Of a DNA stretch of 64,000 nt, positions 30,656-41,860 are shown one piece after another. Numbering within the stretch: position 1 is the first letter of the stretch; every line of letters starts with the position of its first letter. Position numbers and translations under genes: made by a program. The stretch comes from Bugulina stolonifera (taxonomy: Eukaryota; Bryozoa; Gymnolaemata; Cheilostomatida; Bugulidae), in assembly GCA_935421135.1 (NCBI GenBank), contig OW285192.1, positions 3,887,501-3,951,500 on the forward strand. The letters are read 5' to 3'. The notes under the pieces are model-generated. The model was not told where the DNA came from. It searched no databases and worked only from the letters and a program-made list of their open reading frames with translations.

Positions 30656-30982
30656 GGTGGCGGTGGCGGCGGCGGCGGTGGCGGTGGTGCGGACGGGACG
30701 AGGGCGGTGGCGGGGAGGAGGGAGGAGTGGGGGTGGGGGAGGGGGAGGGGAGGAGGGTGAGAAGGAGGGAGGGAAGGGGTCGTGGCCGGGTTTGGGGTCA
30801 AGTGTGCAAATGTTTTTTCGACCAATCAGAAGGGGGGATTTTGGGGTGACCTTGGCAAGGTCGTGTGCAAAATTTTTGTGCTCTTCTGTGATTGGTTGAA
30901 ATCGGAAATACCGGCTTGTGATTGGTTGAAAACAGGGGTCAATGAGTGCGTGTCTGTATAGAAGTGCACTGACTATACTACT
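30290..30982 (-). repeat. E2 right terminal inverted repeat
   Basis: Partner of 20789-21424; its inner GGT/GGC tract is ~60 bp longer, consistent with slippage after insertion. Ends GACTATACTACT before CTCGTA. Confidence 0.93.
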
Positions 30983-30988
30983 CTCGTA
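30983..30988. repeat. Target site duplication of E2, right (CTCGTA)
   Basis: Perfect match to 20783-20788. Confidence 0.95.
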
Positions 30989-33005
30989 CTAACATATATA
31001 AGATTTCCATCAAATATATTATGGTGAACCGACTACGCAGAGAGCCAACCTTAGCCTGAGGACCGACTACCAACTACAACCAGGGGCACCTGAGTACAAG
31101 GGCCGATGCACATTATATCAGATTAAATATATTGTTATGAAGCTTAATATATTTTCCCATGATTAGTTTTGAAGTTTTTGAAACGTCCTGTTTCTAACTG
31201 ACATTTTCGAACAGTCGCAAATTTTTCTTCCTTGTAGTTTCATAGGCTACACTAATTACTAAGATCTATCCACTCTTTAGTTGAATAAATGAGCAGAAAA
31301 CTTCTTTATTTTACAAGAAAAAACCGTAACAGATGTGTAGCACCTAACAACGTTTTCCTTTTTAGAATTTTTGGTATTCATAGCAGTTGTGCGTCCATGT
31401 AGCATGCCCTTTAGAACAAGTCGGTGGGCTCTGAGAGCTGAGATTCAGAAGAATAAGAGTTTTTTTATTCTCAGCGATTGCTTATTTGAGATTCCAATAC
31501 TTCCGCGTGCTAGCATGCTTATTGATTCGGGACTTCAAACTTCTTATGAAAAGAGGAGACAATTTTTAGGTAACCTTGATACTGACCAAGGAAAATAGAT
31601 TTCTTGGGACAATCTGGTATGTTTGTGTACTTGAAAAGTGCAAATGACATCATAAAGTACAGAAACTAAAATTTCACTTCTGCTGCTGTAGATACAACAA
31701 ATATATTAGCTTGCCCTTTGCTTTCAACATAATTTATAGCAAGGATGATTGCCTATTCATATATTGCATAATGTAGTAAACATTATAGCTATGATTTGTC
31801 ACAAATTACATCACACATGCACAAACACGCAGTCATTGATACATGTATGTAAATGTACATAGAATGTGGGATTACATTGTATTTTCAGCAGTCAAACGTT
31901 CACACTTGACTGACTTGATGAAGTACAAAGTGATTATATTTATTGTAAACACACAGTTAGTAGCCTGGGTATCAGGCATACTAGTCTAAACCAATCAGCA
32001 AGTAAGGTTAGTTCAGTTCATCTACATGTATACTAAGAGCGGAGCTACTCACACTCCAGTCATCAGAGTAGAGACTTTTACTGCTAGTCAGTACTCAGTC
32101 ATACTAAAACATCATTCAGAGCTCAGCTAAGCAGCTAGTAGGCTCAGCAGAAAGTACGGTACGGATATATACCTCCCATATATTCATTGCAGAAGGTGAG
32201 TATGTACCAGTAGGCAGTATATGTATGTTATATTGCAAGTACATTTACATGTAGTACAAGTCATGTCAAATAAATGTGTCTGTGAAGTAGAGGCTTACAA
32301 CCTGCTTATTATGTACAATATCTACTACCTTGTAGAGCATGACTATTCTCGTCATTTTCCAACTTTGTAGGCTTAGTTACTATTACCCTTTAATGTGCAG
32401 CCGTTCACAAATGTATAATAAAAGCAGATTTATTGGAAAACAGACCGTAATTCCCCCACCTCCCCCTTCCCATTCATATCCATCTTACATATTGGTTGCG
32501 TAACTTCCAGTTTAGAACCAATACAAACCTGCAGTGTAAAAAAGTGATGACGTTTATAGTGGTCGCCCTCACTACTCTATTAGGATTACCAGCTGTTAAT
32601 AAGTAACAGCTGATTTTGTAGAGTAAGGAATGTCACATGTATTACACTTACACTAAATCATCAGTTTCCCTTCTACATGTAAATCAAATGCTTCTGTATC
32701 CCAAGCAAGCTCTCTGTCATCATAAGTTCTCTTTGGATCCCCTTTTGCCCCAGTTTGTGTATTACCATCAATCTTTCTGCTCCTGCCGTGCAAAGATACT
32801 ATTTGTAGTTCTAGTATATCACTCCCGTGTGCCGCAGCAATATCGTTTTCACTTCACTCCCGTTCCACAGAACTGTGTTCTTAACTTCTCAGGAGATTGT
32901 AGAGGCCAGTGTCGGGTGTTCTTTCCAGCCGAGTATTAATATTATGTCTCCTTCCCAGGGAACACAACACAATATAATAATACAGTGTGAAATCTACACG
33001 TGAGA
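30989..33005. other. Intergenic region upstream of gene B
   Basis: No supported exon. AT-rich with a C-rich spot near 32452-32470. It probably contains the gene B promoter, but no element could be identified with confidence. Confidence 0.4.
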
Positions 33006-36000
33006 ATGAATATAGAATCAAGTAAGAATGTCAGCCACGGCAAACAGGAGAATATCCCAGAATCCTCTCCAGCTGATATAATGCCTAAAGACACTTCCTG
33101 TAAGTATTCGCTGTGTGTGCTTGCGTGGGTTGGATACCTTGTACAAATAAATGTGTGTTAAATATGGTAGCTGCTACCCTTGCTACTGCACTAAAATATT
33201 TAGTACATGATTGAATTACAACTTCATGCAAGTTTAGATTTTGAACTACCTAACCCACAAGACAGACAACTTATGTATTCATAATTCAAAATAACCTGAA
33301 ACACCCATAATGTATATATAGCCATTTTTACAGTGAGAATACTAGCATTCTGTGACTCGGTAGCCATTTTCTATCAACTGTATCCAGAATAAGTAGATCA
33401 AACTCGGGCTGTTCTAAATAAGCGTAGGACAATATTTTATCGGCACTTGGTGACTCACCAGCTAATAATTTTTTTAATTTCATGTTTGTTTATTAGATTA
33501 TTTTTGTTGCAATAGTTTATAAATTCGATTTAAAACCAGCCATTCTTAATTTAATGAATTTTTTGACAAAAACCATACATGTTCATTGCAGTGTATATTA
33601 AACTAATTTCAGCCTCCAGATGTGCCCAGAGGTTAAGCCATTCACTGCATATCAGGTGATGTCAGTCCAACTATATTAATACAGTAAAAGGCCTGTTTAG
33701 CTGCCAAGAGCTTAATTGGGCTTTCAGGGCTTTCAGGGCTTTCAGGGTTTTCAGGATACACATTTACAAATGTATATAGTGTATCTAGTAATGACAGTAA
33801 TTTAATATTTTGCACCTTGTAAATTTACATGAATAATACAACCTTGTATGTTGTTATCTGTAATCCAATGTACATGGAACTTTTAAAAAGATTTTATGTG
33901 TCAAACACACAATCATGTATAGTATGACCTTCTGGTGATGAGGATGTTGTTTGACATCTTCTGACGCAAAAGTCAATGTAAGCATGTATTTCAATGAGAG
34001 TGTTTACTCTTTAGGGTTGGAGGTATACGGATTCCCTACCGATTGTGTAGCTACAGAGTTGTCCTACCATTTCTCATGTCCTCCATATTTGGCAGAATGC
34101 AAGACCTCAATAAACAGGATGTGGAACCCAAGATCATCCACATTTGTTCTAGAATTTTCTACTTCAGGTAAACTACACCCACATAACAACTAATAGACAT
34201 GCAATGGTTCAAAATAAAACTACATGTATACACATAATTAGCTATACTTTGTATATGAAATATATCATGTAAAAAGTATAGCCAACCCCCCTTTCACACC
34301 CTAACACCCCATATAAAATGTACAGCCAGGTGGCCGTCAAGGAATGACTTGTGTGTAGATGGTTCAGTGCACAGGACTGCTCCCTAGCAAAAGTTCATTT
34401 TTAATAATACTGAGCTGGTGTGGTGGTAATGTGTTCTGGTCACTGTGGTTGGCGATTAGGTGCCGTAGAGCCTCGGTTTCAAACCCCAATCGGGGCTGGA
34501 CTATTTTTACAGTTGTGGAATCAAATCCCTGACTGCTTAGAAAATTGTCTTACAATGAACGTACCTCATACACATATTTGTTTACTCCGTTGTATGCGGT
34601 TTGGCTTGCTATCAGTTTTATGCACCTATTGAACTTGCACTGACCGCCATTAAATTCTCATGCATGTTGTCAAGTCCTTAACACAATTTTCTCTACAGAT
34701 GTAGATAAGATAATGGAGAGACCAGTACAGCTTCTAGATGAAGAAGATCCAAGTTCTGAGATTAAAATCAGTCGACTAGAAGTACGGAGATGTACTCAAG
34801 TATTAGTAACATGTGAGCATGAAATGAGTTCGAGAATGATAAAGAGCTACTTCAAGAAGTTTGGTGAGATAGAGAATTGTTGCCATCAACAGTACGCTAT
34901 TCTGTTTGGAGACTACAGGGCCATTCTCACATTCAAGACCCAGAGTGGTACGTACCTTCTACTACCATGTGTAGTATATGCACTTACGTAGTGTATGTGG
35001 TGACAACTCCCACCAGTGCATTGCTATGCTGCATATCACTAGTACAACCATGAGTAGTATCTGTCTTTGAGACATGACTTCTTCCACTATTATAACCAAT
35101 AGCTTGTATAATTATTATATTATGATAATTATACAAGTTATTGCTTATGATTGGAAGAAATCATGTCTCAAAAACAATAGAAGTAAAGAAATTAAGAGAG
35201 AAATACATGTACATGTACTTCTAATCATAAACAATGTAGCAGCCGTAGTCATAATTAGAAGTTGTCCTCTCTCAATCTGCTTTTTCTATAGTAGAAGGGA
35301 ACAGAGTAAAAGAGGACAACTTCACATTGCCCAGGGTCGTAAAATAGTAGCCTTCTAAAGGCTCGGGCTTGTTCGTTAGCATGACATGGCATGGCTCATG
35401 TAGCCGAGCCTTTAGCTGTTATGTTCACTATGCTAGAACAATAACTTCGAAATGTGTGAGAATCATTAATCATTAGAAGGCAAAGCATCTCACCAATTGG
35501 TTGTAGGCACAACTACAAAATTACATGAAAGAGACAAATTCAACCTTTAACAAAAGTACACAATGCAATTAAATGTAGGTAGGCTGAGCTTTCAATCTGA
35601 CAGGCTTGGATCGCGAATAAAAATTCAAATCTGGCTGTCGAGCTTAGGCCGAAACGGCTATTGACCTGGGAATTTGCTTGGTTGGAGGCAACCATCTCTA
35701 GCTCATCGGTACACCCAGGTTTCTTACACGAAAGTAAGGATTTTGCATTTGACCCAGGGTGGTGTGTTCACAACCCTGTGACGAACGTCGGCCAGAAAAT
35801 TCTCGAACAAGTTGGCATGTGCATGAAATTTAGGTTGTGAAGACACTAGATGTCTAATGGTTCTAGTATAAAAAGCTGGTTTGATACATTGTAGTTGCAG
35901 AAGAAGTAGCCTCAGTTCTTCACCACCAGATAGGACCAGGTGTTACTGTAAACTCTCAGCTACTAAAGGATGATATGCTCAGGTCTATAGACCCAGGTAC

Positions 36001-39000
36001 AGATGCTATTCGCGCACTAGACATATTATGTAATATATGAGTACTTGTTCAATTCTACCTGGCACAAGGTGGCATTGTTCTTAGAAACACTTAATTTATT
36101 CATTCATACATAACTTTATGAGTGAATTAGTGTCAAGGACAGATATTTTATGATGTAAAATATTGAAGACTTTGTATAGTCACTGTGCATAATATACAGA
36201 GTGTACATGTAGGATAATCTCTTCATGTGCTGTAAAACTACTTTTGTGTAGATGAACCCAACAGCCCTGGCATGGAAACTTCGTTCTCGTTAAACTTTGA
36301 CATGGAGAGTGTCTCCAGTATACTGCCACCATATAAACCCTCTAGAATACAAGAGTCTTCCACAGCAGAGGAACTAGACATCGCACATATGAACACAGAA
36401 CCTCAGTCTAATGTTTATGAGGAAGTCAATATTGGCAGTAATCTGTTGACATTGAACGCACAGCCGATGCCACCAGAATCGGGTTCGTCTACATCTAGTG
36501 CTACTATGCACTCTCAATCAGGTAACGATAACCTTCATGTAGCTGTATTACGATTGTGTTCATAAGATATAAGGGAGAGAAATTTTCCTGCTGGAATTTC
36601 AATGAAAGTTTCTCATTATGTCAAACTTATGACAGATTGCAGCTGCCCAGACTTGCCAAGTCTCCCCAATTCCGAGAAGACTTTTTGATTTTTAACTTAA
36701 ATTTGGCACTCCACCCCACACCCCCAACTCAAATGCTGAATCTCCCTGATTTTCACCAGTGGAATTTGGCAAGCTTGCAGCTACCAAAAGCTTTAGTTGA
36801 CTCTGCTGTACTGCACAGTAGTGATAAGGGATGAATCATTGCTTTACAGGTTTAGTTTCCACAGTTTCAGGAACTCAGTCAAATTCATATTGTAGCTGAA
36901 TACATTCTGTCTATCTATAAATAGTCTCAGCCCTTCTTCTCTTCTTCAATAGCAGGGAGATGCTCTACGCTCACAGGTAACCATGGGAACCGATATTGTC
37001 ACAGGTAACCATGGGAACCGATATTGTCACAGGTAACCATGGGAACCGATATTGTCACAGGTAACCATAGGAACTGATATTGCCACGGGTAACCATGGAA
37101 ACTGATATTATCACGGGTAACCATGGGAACTGATATTATCACCTTGTTTGCTGCAGGAGATGAGACAACTTATGATACGGTAAACATTAAGTCAACTGTA
37201 GCAATTCAAGCACCTGTTCCACCCTTAGTACCTCCTAAACAAGTACCTGTTCTGCCTGCTCTACCTGCTAAACAAGTACCTGTTCCCCCTGTTAGTCTGC
37301 ATTGCTGTGTTCAAGTAAACAACTGCATTGTGAGGTTGGTCAGAGGCGATCTGAGTCAGCATGCAGCAGACGTATTGGTACACAGTAGCGGTGAGTATAA
37401 CAAGCCTTGGTTCACCTCATGTAACAATAAATTTTAGTATCAGACAAATGCATTCGAGGTGTTGAAATGACTGTATGTACCTAACATTAGGTACCAAAAA
37501 GTTTTATATAATTATACCACGTATATACATGTATAAATATATTACATGTATATACAATGTATACATTGTGTATATTTTTAATAGTACACTAGAATGCTAT
37601 CAATGCTGCAAATATCTTATGAATATATTTATTCTGTGGATAGGTTCAACTTCTCAAGTATTGTACAGGAAATGTAACACGAGCATCTCATCTGTCCAGG
37701 TTATTCAAACTTTAGAAGGTAAAATAATTATTACAAATATATACATAGGTTACCCCTAGTAATCCTAATGGGTGAAGTTGTGGAGAGGTTTGTATTTGTA
37801 TTTTTGTTATTGTGGTAATCTGATTAAGGGTGGTCAGAAATGAATAGGGAAGGCATCAGCTTTGGTAAAGAACTAAAGCTATCTCATTTTTTTTCCTTTA
37901 TGCAGTTTAAATTAAATGAATGTTGATTATTATAAACAAGATGGTTATTATAAGTACATGTACATGTATTTATAATATACATTGCTTACCCCTAGTAATC
38001 CTAATGGGTGAAGTTGTGGAGAGGTTTGTGTTATTCAAGATCTCTACTTGCGATTGTGGTGAATTTATTAGAGGTGGTAAAAAATGAATAGGGAAGGTAT
38101 CGGCTTTAGTCAAGTACTAAAGCAATCACGGAATTTTCCCATATCTGCATTTTAAACTAAACATCCCTATGCAAATACTACACCTACTTTCACCGAACAC
38201 TTGGCAGTTTAATTTGATGCATTGTTCCGGATTTATATCCCTAATCAGAATGCACCTTGGGGTTGAATCTAGGAACTGGTAGGGAGCACTAACAACTCTG
38301 GCTATGTCATGTCAATGTAAGTTTTTGCCTACCTCTTGTAGCTTCACCTTCCGAATACTTCACTCTTACTACGGCCCCCAACCTGGCTGCTCGGTACCTC
38401 ATTGGTTTCAAACTGAACCCCAATGAGGTCAAGGAGAGTCTGCGGAGGTGTGTAGTGGCTACTCTACAGCATTGTGACAAACTGAAGGTAAAGTCCGTGG
38501 CATTCCCAGCGCTTGGTACAGGTGAGAGCATAACATACGTACATGTACCCTAACACTATCTGTATCAACTAAACGCCGCATGTGGACCCTGCAATGTGTT
38601 GATGATGTAATTATAGTTAGCCCATATTGTCATCTACATGTAAGCCAATACTATATTACAGATGATAGTTTACTCTTGGCTTGCTTCAAATCTTTCAAAG
38701 TACATTACATGGATATCAGTCTACGCCAGAAGGCAAAACAACAATATTGTTTATAATTCCGTTTTTGCAAAATAAGATTTTTCACATCTGTTAAAAAATG
38801 TCAATTTTTAGTGAAATTAAAGAAGCTGTTTAAACTATGGAGGGATAAGAGTATTTTCTAGCAACTTCAACATTTTCTCAAATTTCTTTGATGAGAATGT
38901 GCAGTATCTATTAAATGCATCATACATGTATAAGACTAATAATATACCGTGCTATATAATTATCGCCTTGTGTTTAATTGTCAATCATTCGTATGTTTAT

Positions 39001-39254
39001 TTCCAGGCTGTCTTGAAGAGACCCCAAAAACAATGGCACCGGCCCTCGTGAGATCCATAACAGAGTGTATGATTAGCCAATCACAGAGCACCTTAGAAAT
39101 CATTGATATAGTAATATACAATGAGAGTACAGTTGATGCATACTCTAAGGCTATGCTTGATGTCCCTAAAGAAAAGACAACTCCTAAAGCAAAGATACAA
39201 TCTGTGAACAAAATATCCAGCATACTAAATAAACTGTTTATCGGTGACCATTGA
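33006..39254 (+). CDS. Macrodomain protein, PARP14-like (gene B)
   Basis: Nine exons: 33006-33099, 34015-34167, 34699-34947, 35901-35996, 36252-36521, 37157-37390, 37644-37718, 38342-38521, 39007-39254. All junctions GT-AG and frame holds; 532 residues. Exons 2-3 are RRM-like modules (VYGFPTDCVATELSYHFSC; CTQVLVTCEHEMSSRMIK). After a low-complexity linker with VPPL/VPVLPA repeats comes a macrodomain: VRLVRGDLSQHAADVLVHSS, LTTAPNLAARYLIGFK, VKSVAFPALGTG, then GCLEETPKTMAPALV... near the C-terminus. ADP-ribose binding is expected; no PARP catalytic domain. Exons of 153, 249, 96 and 75 nt are the same length as those of gene A, showing an inverted gene duplication. E2 sits between the two. Confidence 0.85.
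34440..34530 (+). repeat. SINE-like dispersed repeat, copy 2
   Basis: GATTAGGTGCCGTAGAGCCT followed by GGTTTCAAACCCC (B-box-like) and TTTTTACAGTTGTGGAA; related to 1321-1400 in inverse orientation. Confidence 0.45.
35068..35166. mobile_element. Foldback element in gene B intron
   Basis: GAGACATGACTTCTTCCA at the left and TGGAAGAAATCATGTCTC at the right are inverted with few mismatches; AGCTTGTATAATTAT / ATAATTATACAAGT form the inner stem. Confidence 0.75.
36974..37142. repeat. 28-bp minisatellite, ~6 copies
   Basis: Unit ACAGGTAACCATGGGAACCG plus ATATTGTC in the intron just before exon 6 of gene B. Confidence 0.9.
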
Positions 39255-39550
39255 AAAGGTAACAGGCACATACATGCGCAAACCTGCTGCCTATTGGCAA
39301 TAATACAAAACATGCAATGGAATTAACTGCATGTGTGTACTATGCCTTTAAGTTTGAATTACTTTTGCAAATGTATACTTTCTAATTTCCTCATGGCTAT
39401 ACTTTTGCGACAAACGAAATATAAAGTAGCTATAAAAATATTTCTCCAAGCTATTTTATTGATCTGAGCTTGCATGTACAACGATATAAGAACTTGCAGA
39501 TAGTCATGCCTTCCCGGCTTTACTGCTGTAGTGCGCGGTTCTGCCGGAGT

Positions 39551-41347
39551 TTAACCAATGACTGGTCGATTCTTATAGAACTTCTGACTCTTCTCGCAGG
39601 CGAATGCATGACTCTGGTCACACCAGTCGCCATCCATCTGCATGTTACCTTTACCAAAGCACCTGTACCCACCTGTACCCACCTTTACCAAAGCACCTGT
39701 ACCCACCTTTACCAAAGCACCTGTACCCACCTGTACCCACCTTTACCAAAGCACCTGTACCCACCTGTACCCACCTTTACCAAAGCACCTGTACCCACCT
39801 GTACCCACCTTTACCAAAGCACCTGTACCCACCTGTACCCACCTTTACCAAAGCACCTGTACCCACCTGTACCCACCTGTACCCACCGTATATGTTTAGA
39901 CAATCTCCCACATTCTTCTTGTATCCGTATCCACTTGGCTCTCCCGGTGCCCAATCAAAATTCACGATGTTTTGTCTAACATTCATATCGCGATCCATCC
40001 AATACCATGTACCATTTATTCTTCTCCCACCAAACCACATGTGTGGAATTTGTCTTAAATCTACAACCCAAAAATCTATGAGTTGGGAGTTAAAAAATAT
40101 ATAAAGATGTTGGTGTGAGCTAATATTTTGATAATGAATAGTAAAACAAGACGCACTTTTTATACTTTTGATTTGCTCCTAATATTTCAATGCTTGTCCA
40201 AACATCATCATCAGACAAGCATTGAAATATTAAAAGCAAATCAAAACAATAAAAAATGTGTCTTGTTTTATTATTCATATATATGGGTTGAGAGGGATGT
40301 AGGGTGGCATTTGGAATAATATCTTGAATGACTTGCCGGTTTCACGGCTGGACCAATGAGAACTATATGAATTACCCGGAAGGGGGAGGGGAGGTAATCA
40401 CAGCATTATACAGGCGGGCACCAGGTAACTTGAATTAGCAAGAATAGAATGAGAAAATAGTCGAGTGCACAATGATAACACACTTGCTATCACTGCCGTA
40501 AAACTTCTTCCCGCTATTCCACATTGTGTCATACTCATACCATATCATGGCAATCCGCACAAAACCATGTGCTATAACCACATAATTATACACTGCATTA
40601 GTGTAAACATACAAGGCTTGTTAGTACGACGTCCTTTCATAAAGTTAAGCTCTTCCAGCGTATCTAGGGTAGCGAGGGAAGCCTCCTCTCCACTGCAGAT
40701 AGTTTGAGCCTGTTCCCAGGTGGCCTTCTGATTGGTAAAGAACTTGTAGCACGTTCCAAACGGTGTCCATACCCAACCGCTATCCTTGTCACATGTCCCT
40801 AAAATTTTGACAGTTGCTCTAAAGTTAAAGTGCCGTTTTAAGCTGAAAGAGAGGAATAGTTGAGGTCTGTTCAGCCACACAACTATACAGTCTGTGACCT
40901 GCAACCAGTATACATATACTTTAAATTTATTGATACACAAAATGTATAACGAGTTCTAGATATGGCTAATTATTGCAAGCTCCATTTATATTGCCGTTGA
41001 CACTTTTACTTGGATTGATTTCTCATGAAATAACACACTTTGTGGTCTAATGCTTTTCTCTGCAGCGATTTTATACCATTCAGTCAAAATAAATATAAGT
41101 TGGACTATGAATAATACCTCTAAGTACCTGTTCCAAGACTAAGGCAGGTATTTGAATACATTAGATTTGAATAAAGTTGATTTAATCATGCAGGTAAAGG
41201 TGACTGCCAGCAGATATACAATGTATATAAATATTCAGCATTATAATATTATATAGAAAACACAAGCTTATAGTTCCTACCTGCTTCGCCGAGAGACAGC
41301 AGAGCCGCCACTGTAAGCACATTGGGAAAGAGGCTAGTCAATTGCAT
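39551..41347 (-). CDS. Secreted C-type lectin 1, domain interrupted by a minisatellite
   Basis: Exons 41281-41347, 40613-40798 and 39551-40060. Exon 1 encodes a signal peptide (MQLTSLFPNVLTVAALLSLG). Exon 2 starts the C-type lectin domain (SGWVWTPFGTCYKFF...TWEQAQTIC...SLATLDTLEEL). Exon 3 continues with MWFGGRRINGTWYWMD, FDWAPGEPSGYGY and CLNIYG; a 238-bp minisatellite (39647-39884) then interrupts the exon. The expected end follows it (MQMDGDWCDQSHAFACEK...VIG, stop). GEPSGYGY replaces the classical EPN/QPD sugar-binding triplet. The array shifts frame and introduces stops, so this allele is probably non-functional or needs unusual splicing. Confidence 0.75.
39647..39884. repeat. Minisatellite inside a lectin exon (14-bp and 10-bp blocks)
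   Basis: Seven ACCTTTACCAAAGC blocks and fourteen ACCTGTACCC blocks, total 238 bp. The flanking codons align directly with the paralogue at 41863-42122 if the array is removed. Confidence 0.9.
40133..40280. mobile_element. Foldback element in lectin 1 intron
   Basis: TGATAATGAATAGTAAAACA at the left and TGTTTTATTATTCAT at the right are inverted; AATATTTCAATGCTTGTC / GACAAGCATTGAAATATT form the inner stem. A related element is at 54263-54440. Confidence 0.75.
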
Positions 41348-41860
41348 TGTGGACAAATTATTTCTGGCTCAGTGGTTGGTTAAAATACATAAAAATAATA
41401 TGACAGCGTATGCAGGTAGTCTCTAGTGAGTTGAGGGGATTTATGCAACGCCCCACACTGTTAAATAATAGACATAGTATACATGTAGGTAGCAAGAACT
41501 AAGGCTATGCTAACCATCTGTCAGTACACATGCATACGTAGCTCATTATGAAATAGTAAATACATAAGATAGTTTTCAAAAACACTTTGTACATGTAGCA
41601 CAGGCTAGTGAATGTGGTGAGAAAACATCTTGTGAAGCAGTCAGACACTATTTTTTACTGGCGTATATACAATGCATACCAATTTCACCTAGATATATGT
41701 GCAATCAAGTATATATACTTGAATTTATTGTAAAAACTTGTAATAATAACTCAATGTGTGATCCGTGAGACATTAGCCTTGGTAAGAGGTTGTAACATTC
41801 TAATATATTTTATATACGACCCAACCAGGTTTTAGCATCAATGAAATGCACAGTATTGAT

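Larger units (their letters stand above)
20789..30982. mobile_element. E2: Polinton/Maverick-type element with capsid, packaging and integrase genes, no polymerase
   Basis: 10194 bp, beginning AGTAGTATAGTCAGTGCA and ending in its reverse complement, with a perfect 6-bp duplication. All eleven recognised or plausible genes are on the minus strand from the right end inward: a 96-residue protein, a 345-residue coiled-coil protein, a membrane protein, ATPase, a hydrophobic-tailed protein, a coiled-coil protein, integrase, penton-like protein, a basic virion-type protein, major capsid and protease. There is no DNA polymerase anywhere, unlike usual 15-20 kb Polintons. The integrase and ATPase frames each carry one break. 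Termini, target-duplication length and central minisatellite cassette match E1. Confidence 0.95.

Noticed and set aside
20789..30982. Hidden or relict DNA polymerase in E2
   Set aside because: The minus-strand genes fill 22614-30201 and no polymerase motif (DIE, GNSAYG, DTDS) was seen in any frame of the remaining DNA.
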